In this document: in pieces, positions 49,941 to 60,045 of the stretch | Numbering within the stretch: position 1 is the first letter of the stretch | Layout of the letters: each line of letters opens with the position of its first letter | Assembly: GCA_916613615.1 (NCBI GenBank) | Contig: OU744730.1 | Span: 6,169,582-6,233,581, forward strand | Direction of reading: 5' to 3' | DNA: 64,000 bases | Source of the DNA: Steromphala cineraria | Taxonomy: Eukaryota > Mollusca > Gastropoda > Trochida > Trochidae | Program-made: the position numbers and the translations under genes | The notes under the pieces: generated by a model | The model's database searches: none | What the model was told of the DNA's origin: nothing | Seen by the model: only the letters and a program-made list of their open reading frames with translations

Positions 49941-50855
49941 TTCAACATTAACCGACAAGAAAAGAATCGCCATCGGAAGGATTGCGATACGTTACTGGTC
50001 TTTAGGATGTTACAGATTTATGATCTCGAGGCGACGACCTTTTGGACTTGTGTTCATTGATCGGTGGTCTTTCAATATGGTTCTCCCGTGACATTGCAGC
50101 CGATTTTTCGAGACTAATTGAATGTATCAACTGGACTCGACATTGTACCTCTCGATTTAGGTTTTTTTCCAATCAGGAAGTTGATAGTTATTGCTATTAT
50201 CCATCGACACCAGGTCACATATAAAAAGCAGTTTTTCTAAGTAAAAAAAACATAATTGGTCTTTTACTTACTGGATTTGTTTCAAGACGTAGTAGGATAG
50301 GCTAAGGATGAAAAGGATATTCTATGGACAAATATATTTTCACAATAGCGACGTTTCTGCATAGATCCTTATACTATTTTAAGTCGTGAGGGGTAACGAG
50401 GATGTATTGCACTTTTTACACAAGACACGATAACAAGACAAGACATGATAATGAGGTAATTGTTAATCCATTGAATCTCTCTTGTTTCACATGAGTTTGA
50501 ATGTACATGTAGCCTAGACATCGTTCATTTACCAGTGCAAACATTAACACTGAAATTTAATTCATATATGGTTGATTTCGGATGCCAGGAGTGTAATGCG
50601 AATTTGTGAAACCATATGACAACGCCTATGAAACTGCAAGAATGTCCTTCAAACAGTTCAAACATACGCTTAAGTTATTGCTATACTATACACTACGAAC
50701 GGAAGTGTAAGGTATACTAAGTCATATTTCAAATTGCAAGTTTCATTTTACAGGATTCCTTTTGTCTCAAATTTAAACTTAATTTGACGGATACCTAAAT
50801 ATGAAGCTTATAATATCTCAACACATTGTTATCATTTTTACTTTATTACCTACAT
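49941..50855. other. No recognisable gene
   Basis: A 60-codon frame at 50042-50224 (+) lacks motifs. The rest is AT-rich with no named structure. Confidence 0.4.
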
Positions 50856-50859
50856 GTAT

Positions 50860-51190
50860 GATGCATTCATATTGGGATATATTTTTTCATACTAGGGCAA
50901 CACGTCCCTTTTTACTATGCCGTCACGTCAGAAACATTGTTTTGACGGTACAGTTCGACTTTGACGTTGCGTGCTAAATACACATCTGACAGATAATCCG
51001 CCTTAGGGTTTAAGTAGATTTCGAGTTTTCCTCGATTTTGAAACCTCGGTATAAAGGAAATTGTTGATTAATACTCAGTACATACTATATTAGCGACATT
51101 CCTGCCTCGATGTCAGTATAAAACTTGCTTCTCTAAGATAACACACTAATATTAAGGACATACGTCGTGACAATAGTTTATCCTGGACAT
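50860..51190 (+). mobile_element. Diverged fold-back element
   Basis: The head aligns loosely with the 33.4-kb element: ACCTACATGTATGATGCATT, a TTTTTTCATACTAGGGCAAC block, GTCACGTCAG and TTTTGACGGTACAG. The hairpin region reads ACTATATTAGCGACATTCC, TGCCTCGATGTCAGTATAAA, a decayed CTTGCTTCTC turn, and the return ACTAATATTAAGGACATACG then TCGTGACAATAGT. Decay is heavy, so boundaries are uncertain. Confidence 0.5.
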
Positions 51191-51804
51191 ACATTGTATC
51201 TTTAGAACCCATAGGGTTAAAAATAAGGTGTGAAGTATTATACATTTGAGCACATATGGCCATATTGCGTTTGCCTTGCAACCATTGTTGTAGTGCGACA
51301 GTCGTCTCTTTCGTCTGTGACGTCATGCGCCTATTGTAGCCAATGTACCAATGTTGTCGGCCGTCGCAAATGATGAATGATGTCTGGATATTCCTAATAG
51401 AGAATAGAATAGAATATATTCGGGAATAAAGAACTTATTTAGGATGTGTGTTCTATGAAAAATTATGTATATAAAGATATATAAACAATATTTCGTAACA
51501 GTAATATGACGTATTTCCTCGGGTATTTATCTCTTCATATCCTCAACTCTCGTGATTGCACACATCAAATAAAATACTCTGTGTGAGCTACATACACCTC
51601 GTTTTTCTATCGTAAACTTTCTAGTCTCCCGTCTGTACATCAAGTCGTAATAGAGGTTGTACATGCATTTTGGAATACTGTACTTTGTAGGTCTATACAA
51701 TAGGTATTGTCTTATATTTTTGTAATGTAAATATCATCATATATCATTGTAAGTATTATTTTGTGTCAGACAAGCCGCAGACAATGTTTTTACTTGTTGA
51801 AAAC

Positions 51805-52250
51805 TTTTATAAAGGTTAGCTGGGCAATATACAGGTTCACACAATGTTACATTTCATTCATAAAGGTCAACTTAGCAATAAACAGCTCAATTTAATGTTT
51901 ATTTTCATTCATAAAGGATAACCGAGAAATGAAAGGTCCATACAATGTTAAATTTGTTCAAAAGCGTTAACTGAGGTTCAGGTTCATAAATGGTACAATT
52001 TCATTCATAGAGTTCAGCTGAGCAGTAAACAGGTCCATATATTGTTTAATGTCATACATAGAGGTTAACTGAGCAATAAACAGGTCCATACAATGTTAAA
52101 TTTTATTCAAAAAGGTTAACTGAGCAATGTTCAGGTTCATACATTGTAAATTTCATTCATAAATGTAAACTGAGCAATGCACACATGCAAGTTCAAAATA
52201 AGTATCTGTATAGGTTAACTGAGCTATACACAGGTCCATACGTTACTTAA
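51805..52250. repeat. Tandem repeat, about 50 bp x 9
   Basis: Units start at about 51811, 51862, 51913, 51961, 52008, 52061, 52111, 52161 and 52211. The consensus is AAAGGTTAACTGAGCAATAA, ACAGGTCCATACAATG and TTAAATTTCATTCAT. Units are 10-30 percent diverged by eye. Confidence 0.85.
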
Positions 52251-53806
52251 GTTACTGTGCATATATATGACACCCTGTTACCAAAACGTGCATATGTCAA
52301 CCAAACGTTGTTGTGCAGTTTTTAAGTCATTCTTGAAAACATTTTGTGATTGTGAGAAGTGTCTGTATGATATTTCGTGAAATATTTGCAGAAATAAGTA
52401 ATCTATATACGTTGGTTAGGGATTGTCCAATTATACCATGAGAATAATGATCACCTTGCAGACAACACAAATCATGATTCAAGCAGGACTGCTATTCAAC
52501 TAAGTGGAATATGTAACAACCGGTCCTTTATTGGGTGGCTACAGACAACTCCAATTGTCTTGCAAAGTATGGTATCATCAAATTCGTTACCATATTCCAT
52601 ATAGATACGTTGTGTAATTATGAAAAACTTGCCATTGACAACCGCACACACGAAAGATTGCATTGGTAAATGCAAGCACTGTGTTATAAATTATTGGAGT
52701 CACAATGACCTAGAGAAAGGAAATATCATCATTCCTAAAGGGATTTTCTAAGACATTTATCCGTCTTAATGTTCAAAGAAAGGGATCGCGTGTCGGCTCC
52801 ACTCAAGCGACAAATCATATTCACATATTAGCACTTTTTCCAAGGAATGGCCTTTGGCAAGATCACTCGAGCTTTTCTTGAACTTACAATAAAGGTTAGA
52901 GTTTTATAGGGATATGCAGATCACACATAAAGCATATTGAATAAAGGAAGTCATATTCGGTGGTTTTAGGACTCTGAATTTCGTTATCATAGATAAAATG
53001 CCGTTGTGTTATCGCCACTCATTTTGCGTTTCATTTTAGTTCGTAAAATTCCATTTTCACACAATATTGTACATTTCATGTGACAATCTTGTGTTGAAAC
53101 GAGATGTTGTTTATATGATGGATCGCAACATTTACGTAAAAGGAAGCAGATTTGATTTGAACAACTTCTCGCAATGACATTGCAAATACATGTATTATAC
53201 CATCCGAAAATGGTCAACTGAATGTTTTTATCTTTGTGTCTACTATAGAATTGTATCATCAAGGACAAGGTTATTTTGCTATTAAATGATGTCCTATATA
53301 AAAACATATAAATTAACATTTTGCGAACGTCCATCAAGACACCATCATTGTCTGCATCCGACGATGAATTAGCCAAGTTAAACGGAAAGTAGTAAACAAA
53401 TGATACTGAAAAAAACGAAAATAGATATAACCTTTTACAATAGGATGTTAATTAAAACGTGACAATTATAGAGCAAAAGAAACATCTTCATTTCAACAAC
53501 GTAAATCTATTTCCTTTACTCTAATGAATAATCAGGTTGTGGGTACAACAGACATTTGACATAGCTATAAGTCGTGGGGTAAATATTATCAAAATTGTCA
53601 GATAAAAAGGTACCAGTGCCCTTTAAAACACAAAGAAGTAAAATCCACTAGGTGGCATTCATGAACCAGTAGATAACAGAATATTCAAGAATATATATAT
53701 TTATCATTGAAATATTAATATTCAACGTGAAACTTGACCTTTGGCAAATTCAATCAATTTTGATCCAGTGACAATATTTACAGGGCCAGTTGACCAGATA
53801 CTTACA
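52251..53806. other. No firm gene; possible minus-strand exon
   Basis: A minus-strand frame (52987-53376) is preceded by a strong acceptor-like site, TTTTCGTTTTTTTCAG, after which the frame reads SFVYYFPFNLANSSSDADND. It runs about 140 codons to a stop but is AT-rich and unrecognised, and one frame of that length is expected by chance in a window this size. A somewhat GC-richer patch at 52740-52900 is also unexplained. Confidence 0.3.
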
Positions 53807-53810
53807 CTGT

Positions 53811-54032
53811 TTACTCTCTCCTCCTCATTGTTAACGGTTCAATTTCCTGTATTTCTCGAGGAACTCTCATCAGCTCTACCTTATCCTTCCAGCTTTTCCG
53901 TTGCTTGACCAGATAATGTTTAAATAACATGGAGTATGTATTTCTCATTTCCTGGCACTGACGGAATCTCCTCTCGTATTGACCGGAGAGTCTGGTACGA
54001 CCCTCCAGGGTTCCAATGGAGTTTACTGCCAT
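53811..54032 (-). CDS. Possible terminal coding exon, unknown protein
   Basis: From the ATG at 54032 the minus strand encodes 73 residues ending in TAA at 53811-53813. The composition is strikingly hydrophilic and basic: RTRLSGQYERRFRQCQEMRN, then FKHYLVKQRKSWKDKVELMR and a final MRRRE. The DNA is GC-richer than its surroundings and the peptide looks helical. An acceptor-like CCCCTTTAAAGCCAG ends at 54047, its pyrimidine part supplied by the end of MITE-A copy 4. A donor-like GTAAGT follows the stop at about 53800. I do not recognise the family and saw no partner exon. It could be a real exon of a minus-strand gene inside the intron, a retained fragment, or chance. Confidence 0.35.
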   Translation of the reverse strand: MAVNSIGTLEGRTRLSGQYERRFRQCQEMRNTYSMLFKHYLVKQRKSWKDKVELMRVPREIQEIEPLTMRRRE

Positions 54033-54053
54033 TATCAACAGGTGTATTCTGGC

Positions 54054-54422
54054 TTTAAAGGGGCAGTAGCACTTTTTTTGATAATTTTATATTATACTTT
54101 TTTTAACTGATAATTGTACGTTAATGCTTCATGTATTATTTTGATAGTGTCAAAAATCTCATTACACAAGCCGATCACCCATAGTCAGAGAACAAATTAT
54201 AAATTTTCACATAAAGTTCATTGGCGACCATTTTTGTGTGAACACCTTTAATTCATTTTGTGCAAGAAAAATAAATCGCATGGCTAAACTTTACATTATA
54301 TATTTGTATAATTATTACTGCTCCACTAGTTTAGATACATTGTCTTTCAATTGGAAACATTTATTTTCATTTTCCTGACATCACATTCTACTCCCCCTAA
54401 CACGTGCTACTTCCCCTTTAAA
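54054..54422 (-). mobile_element. MITE-A copy 4, inverted
   Basis: It opens TTTAAAGGGGCAGTAGCACT and closes CACGTGCTACTTCCCCTTTA. The interior matches copy 3 in reverse orientation: CTCATTACACAAGCCGATCA, GGCGACCATTTTTGTG and TTTAATTCATTTTGTG. It lies directly beside the candidate exon on one side and a tandem array on the other. Confidence 0.85.
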
Positions 54423-54429
54423 GTTCAAA

Positions 54430-55510
54430 AAGGTGTGATTAAGATTGACCTAATTCATGATTTGTGTTTTTAGTACTGTAGGATTTTCAACTTTTATTGT
54501 ATAATTACTCTACTATGGACCTATTAATATAGGTACGGTTAAGTATAAGATTTACCTACATTCATGATATGTGTTTCGTGTAGTGTAGGATTTTCATATT
54601 AAGTTGTATAATTTCTACTACGGCCTTTACATATTGGTAAGGTGTATAAGGTCGTGACTAAGGTGAACCTATGTTCATCATTCGTGTTTCTAGTACAGTA
54701 GGAGTTTTAACTTAAATTGTATAATTACTCTACTATGGACCTTCATATATTGGTAATGGTTATAACAGGTATGATTAAGATGAACCTACATTCATGATAT
54801 GTGTTTCTAGTACTGTAGAATTTTCAACTTTTATTGTATAATTGTTCTACTGTGGACCTTCATATATTGGTAAGGGTTATAAAGTTGTGCTTAAGATGGA
54901 CCTAAATACAAGATGTTTGTTTCTAGTACTATAGGATTGTCAACTTATAATATATAATTACTCTACTATAGACCTATGAATAATGGTAAGGTTTATAAAG
55001 GTATGATAACTGTAAAATGAACCTACATGTATGTTCATGATTGGTGTATTAAGTATTGGAGCATTTTCAACTGAAATAGTATAATATTCTACAATAAGAA
55101 TAAGATGGACTAACATTCTTCATTAGTGTTTCCATTACTGTATGATTTTCAATTTGAATTGTATAACTTCTCTACTATGAAACTTTAAATATCGGTAAGA
55201 TTTATAAGTGTGAGTCTAAGATTGACCTACGTTTATCATTAGTGTTTCTAGTACTGAAGGATTTTCAACTTATTGTGTATAATTACCATACTATGGACCT
55301 ATAAAAATTGATATTGTTTATTAAGGTGTGATTAATATGGACCGAAATTCATGATTAGTGTGTCTATTACTGAAGGATTTGCAACTTAATATGTTTAATT
55401 ACCATTTGGACCTATAAATAAAGATTTGGTTTATACAGGTGCGATAAGTGTGAAAATGGACATACAATCATTAATATTGTCACTAGTACAGTGAACTTTT
55501 AACTTACAGC
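54430..55510. repeat. Tandem repeat, about 110-120 bp x 10
   Basis: Cores of the form GTGTTTCTAGTACTGTAGGA recur at about 54464, 54571, 54683, 54801, 54918, 55043, 55126, 55239, 55357 and 55473. Each unit continues TTTTCAACTTnnATTGTATA, ATTACTCTACTATGGACCT, a TATTGGTAAGGTTTATAA block and GACCTACATTCATGAT. Divergence increases towards the right end. Confidence 0.85.
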
Positions 55511-55600
55511 TATTGCTGCTGTCTATAACATTTACAGTCTAAAATGACCAAAAACTATGTAGAGGATTAACGTGAAGGGGTGATTACCATGGAATGGACT

Positions 55601-55895
55601 TACTCTCAAGAGCAAAGGAAACGATACCATATAAAATGCAAGATAGTTTTATGACGGAACCTTGGTTACTTCAAGTGAAGTCTAGTTTTTAAGAAATACG
55701 TCTTAAAATAAATTCTGTTGTAAATCCCCTTTATTAGACGAGATAAATTAATTCATTTCCATAAAGGTTATTAAATTTGATAACATCTTACGTTTATCAC
55801 ATATACATTCCATAACTTTTAAAATTCGATAAATTCTGCCCAAAAAGCATATTGAAAAAAAGGACCCCAAGTGAATTTGAACAATCATAAAATAT
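55601..55895 (-). mobile_element. MITE-D copy 3, truncated and inverted
   Basis: The block begins TACTCTCAAGAGCAAAGGAA then ACGATACCATATAAAATGCA, the reverse complement of the right end of MITE-D copy 1. The interior, read in reverse, retains TGTTCAAATTCACTTGGGG, AAGATGTTATCAAA and TATCTCGTCTAATAAAGGGG. The left half of the element is missing. Confidence 0.65.
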
Positions 55896-57000
55896 ATTTT
55901 ATAAAATATAAAATTGACCTCCAATCATAAATAATGTTACAAGTATTGGGAATGTATTGCTATGGCTGCTTTCTCTATAACTTTCAGCCTAACATGATCT
56001 AAATTCTATGGACTTACATATATGATCAGTGGAATGTTAAGGTATATAAAGATGTTGTTATTAAATGGACTTACATAGCAAGAGTTTGTCAGAATTCCAT
56101 TTAATGCTTTGAAAAAATTACTTTGTCATTGACACCGTAACATTTTAATATACATGTAAAAAACACAGATTTGTTAAGGAAATATTTTGTTCAAAGTAAA
56201 GATATCTAAGAAAATGATACACAGTGTTTCATATGTCTTCAGGCAAACCTCAGTTATTTCCAGTGAAAAAAACAAACGGTATTAAATTTTAAGATTGTAT
56301 TTATTTCCCTGTGGTCGTGTATCAGCGGTCAAGAGAGTACGATTAAATAATTTGATACATCATGTTGTAAAACAAAACTTTAATTTATATATCTTCTCTT
56401 GATAAAAAGAATATCTACAGATTAAATCGCGTAACATTTTGCCTCAAGGTCTAAAAGTGTTTTATGATTAAAAATAATTTTAGAAAAATGCATGAGCTGT
56501 TTTACATACTTTATGAACTTTATAAATAATTCATATTCGTTGTCAGGCATGAGTAGGTGATCATGTTATGAATCATAAAGATTTAGCCAGAATCCCATTA
56601 AATACAAGAACTTTTAACCATTCATTTGTCATAAAGGTCAATGCAATGCGAAAACGTGTCATAGAAGGATTTGGATTTTTTAATCATTTTAACGAAAGCT
56701 TTTATTCAAAATATTTCAAGAGAATAACTTTTGAAGAAAATGTGCAATTTTTAAAGTAATTTGGTTTCGAAGCGTTTCCAAACAATAAAGGCTGTTTAAA
56801 GGCCAGAATTTATTGAACTCCAATTGAACTGCATGTTTAAAGAACTTGAAGAAATGTCTTCGAGAATGAAGTTGATTAACTGTCACTTGGGTCACACTGA
56901 CCTTTAGGATATCATTTCCTAACAGGAAGAACCTTTGTGTAGGGGAACGGTTTTGTAATAAAGTTTTCTTTGAATGATAGACATGTAGTACCTATATAGC
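55896..57000. other. No recognisable gene
   Basis: AT-rich sequence with short frames only (63 codons at 56568-56759, +). No named structure was seen. Confidence 0.4.
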
Positions 57001-57004
57001 TTTT

Positions 57005-57290
57005 TGTCAAGGAAACGCTCTCGATATGTCATTTACTTTAGAGAGGAAGTTTACAGTTGATGTGACAGCGAGAGCGAGGCTTGTACACACATTTGCACGA
57101 GTGTCATAAAAGGCATACGACACACTTCTAGTGTAATAATTGTTTTATTACTGACATTATTCAATCATAATTGCAGGGAAACATAGACAAAACGGCCCGC
57201 GTCTCTTGCGATGACCCTCTATAGTGACGTCACGAGCAATTGTTTTATGACGTCATCAAAAAATCTTTTAGGAAACATTGATTTTCTGTC
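57005..57290 (-). mobile_element. Diverged fold-back element, minus strand
   Basis: Read on the minus strand, the head has ATGACGTCATAAAACAATTG, GTGACGTCAC and GTCTATGTTTCCCTGC. It then gives CAGTAATAAAACAATTATTA, ATGACACTCGTGCAAAT and the loop-like GCCTCGCTCTCGCTG. These correspond in order to the 33.4-kb element (GTAATAAACAGAATATTA, CACTCGTGCCTAAAT, CTCGCTCTCGCTCG). The return arm is badly decayed. Confidence 0.5.
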
Positions 57291-59228
57291 AATTGTTTTA
57301 TCACCATTTAATAGATTTGTCTTTTATTAGGTCCTTTCTCTTAAGGGGCACGTAAAGCGTTTTTGACATAATGCATTAAAATCTGATAAAAGAAAAAAAT
57401 TAGAAGAATAAATTTAACAAATCAATTAATAAACTTAAATCATATTTCATGCACTGATATAAATTTAATTTCTTAAATATACAATCAACAACTCTCCTAC
57501 GTCAAGCAATTGATATTTCCATACCACTGACTTCAAACAGGGGAAGCATTTCTATACATCTTAAAAGTTGTAAAATGTGCTGTCGATGGTATGTAAGAGT
57601 AAGTCCTACTTCGAAAAACTTTAAAATATATTTCAAATCATTGAGTTTTTCAAGTTTATAAACGTTCAAAGTAGTCCATCCCATCGAATATATTGTGCAT
57701 TTTTAAGCGAAACGGCCACCGGAAATCAAAGACCGAAAAACGAAAATCTGATTCCGTTTCTTTTGCATTCTTCATTGAAATGGCTGACAGCAAGCACTAA
57801 AGTAAAGGCAGGAGGCAGATGAATTGCTTTAAACGTATCAAGTTGACTAAACAGAATCACTTAAATATCTTAAATGAACACGTTTTTTGTCCGACTCCGG
57901 ACTGCCACAAATTGACAGCGCTTAGGGGCAGGACGATCAGGCTTGAGAGAAAATAGATCTTTTTCATCACGATCGATTACAAAAGGAGCTTAGTCTTTCT
58001 CATGTGAAGAGACGTAAGCTCAATAATTAAACCGCAAGCAGCGTACTTTAGAACGGAGTGTGGGATACTTCATATTAAAAGTTAATTGTTCAGAAAAGGG
58101 TTTCCGTGTGACCAACTCTAAAAGAAATGTTTGAGGCCCATGGTCTCCCATCATTGCTCGTTTATTACTCCCCTAAGAGCATAGATTCCTGATGGGGCGT
58201 GATTCTCCGGTTTGATTTATGTTGGCGTAGAAAGGTCAGAATAAGGTGATGAGGCGCGTAGTGATACATTGATTTATGTGGTAATTTGTCCCACTTGTTA
58301 TCGTGCCAAAACTCACTCCAGGAAAAGTGGCGAAACTGGAGGAATGTAAAAATGGTAAATGGATTTATGATCTGATATATTCAAAGTTCCTTCACACGAG
58401 CGTCAAATGCCGCTTTCCAGGTTTTGACATTTTCCATTTTCGCCTTCATTTACAAACTGACACGCCAGATCTCTAATTATGACTGATTCCCGGCGCCTTT
58501 CCTAAATTTAGAAATTAACTGATTAACCGCTGAAGTTTACAGAAACCACATGGATAACTCGTAGCAATCCTGAGATTAGAACATAACAGTATTGTGTCTT
58601 CAGTCCTAGTCTCGCTAGTACTATATACAATTCCTGCTGGTTTTGGAAATAGCAGCAGAATTCTCATCAATTTGTATACAATATCAAAACAGTTGATGAC
58701 ATCAATCAATTGATTCAGAGAAAATAATGTGCTGATATGCGTATTACTACATTGATGTTTAAAGTTCTAAACATTCGACCTTAGCATATCGACACTTATA
58801 TCCAAGTATCAGGAAAAAGTACTCAGATGAAGAAGAATCACAGTAAAAAATGTGTGGAGAATGAAAATACACGTGTTCTGCTTATGCCTGCATACTAGTT
58901 GCATACATTACGCAATCATTGCATATTAAAATATAACACATCTTAACATGTATGACCGGTCACTCGACGTTGTATAATAGAGTTCCTTGACAGTATTTAT
59001 GATACAACATTATTTTTAATTCTCATGAAATATATCTTCTTGTATTAAAACAACATGGTAAATCGTTTGTGATCATGGATCCTAGCAAAACTTCGTAACG
59101 TTATTGCAAGTAACAAGAGATCAAACTCGAAAAAGTCGTTCAGCAAACATGTTTGATACATGACCCTTTTACCATAAAGCATTGAACCTACAACACCACT
59201 CTCTCTTATCCTCCTACTTCAAACAAAG
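57291..59228. other. No gene recognised; GC-richer unique block
   Basis: About 57880-58500 is GC-richer, unique in the window and free of repeats, for example GTCCGACTCCGGACTGCCAC and GGGGCGTGATTCTCCGG. Such islands inside an intron are candidates for conserved regulatory sequence, but nothing here proves it. Short frames at 57502-57684 and 58515-58709 (-) are unrecognised. Confidence 0.35.
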
Positions 59229-60045
59229 TACCTAATGACTCTTCCCTTCACCCCTTGCCCTCAAACAAAGAACCTAACGACTCTTCCCTTCACCCCTTGC
59301 CCTCAAACAAAGTACCTAACGACTCTTCCCTTCACCCCTTGCCCTCAAAGTACCTAACGACTCTTCCCTTCACCCCTTGCCCTCAAACAAAGTACCTAAC
59401 GACTCTTCCCTTCACCCCTTGCCCTCAATAAAAGAACCTAACGACTCTTCCCTTCATTCCTCTGCCCCCAAACAAAGAACATAACGACTCTTCCCTCCAC
59501 CCCTTGCCCTCAAACAAAGAACCTAACGACTCTTCCCTTTTCCCATCTGCCCTCAAACAAAGAACCTAACGACTCTTCCCTTCATTCCTCTGCCCCCAAA
59601 CAAACAACATAACGACTCTTCCCTCCATCCCTTGCCCTCAAACAAAAGACCTAACGACTCTTCCCTTTTCCCATCTGCCCTCAAACAAAGAACCTAACGA
59701 CTCTTCCCTTCATTCCTCTGCCCCCAAACAAACAACATAACGACTCTTCCCTCCATCCCTTGCCCTCTAACAAAAGACCTAACGACTCTTCCCTTTTTCC
59801 ATCTGCCCTCAAACAAAGAACCTAATGACTCTTCCCTTCAGTCCTATGCCCCCACACAAAGTACCTAACGACTCTTCCCTTCAGTCCTCTGCCCCCGAAC
59901 AAAGAACCTAATGACTCTTCCCTTCATTCCTCTGCCCCCAAACAAAGTACCTAACGACTCTTCCCTTTATCCATCTGCCCCCAAACAAAGTACCTAACGA
60001 CTCTTCCCTTCATCCCTCTGCCCCCAAACAAAGAACCTAACGACC
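59229..60045. repeat. Minisatellite, 42-43 bp x 19-20, with trimeric higher-order units
   Basis: The repeat core CCTAACGACTCTTCCCTTCA recurs about every 42-43 bp from 59231 to 60036. It is followed by a variable CCCCTTGCC or TTCCTCTGCC segment and CTCAAACAAAG. One unit, at about 59353, is shortened by deletion (spacing 38). Between 59522 and about 59820 three subtypes alternate in fixed order, giving a 128-bp higher-order unit (59522, 59650, 59778). The top strand is strongly pyrimidine-rich. Confidence 0.9.

Noticed and set aside
52987..53376. 129-codon minus-strand frame with an upstream acceptor-like site
   Set aside because: It is AT-rich and unrecognised. Frames this long are expected about once by chance in such a window. 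No donor or partner exon in a compatible frame was found; the neighbouring exon candidate ends in a stop.
59229..60045. CRISPR-like array
   Set aside because: Units are contiguous 42-43 bp repeats with no unique spacers, in a eukaryotic context; it is a minisatellite.
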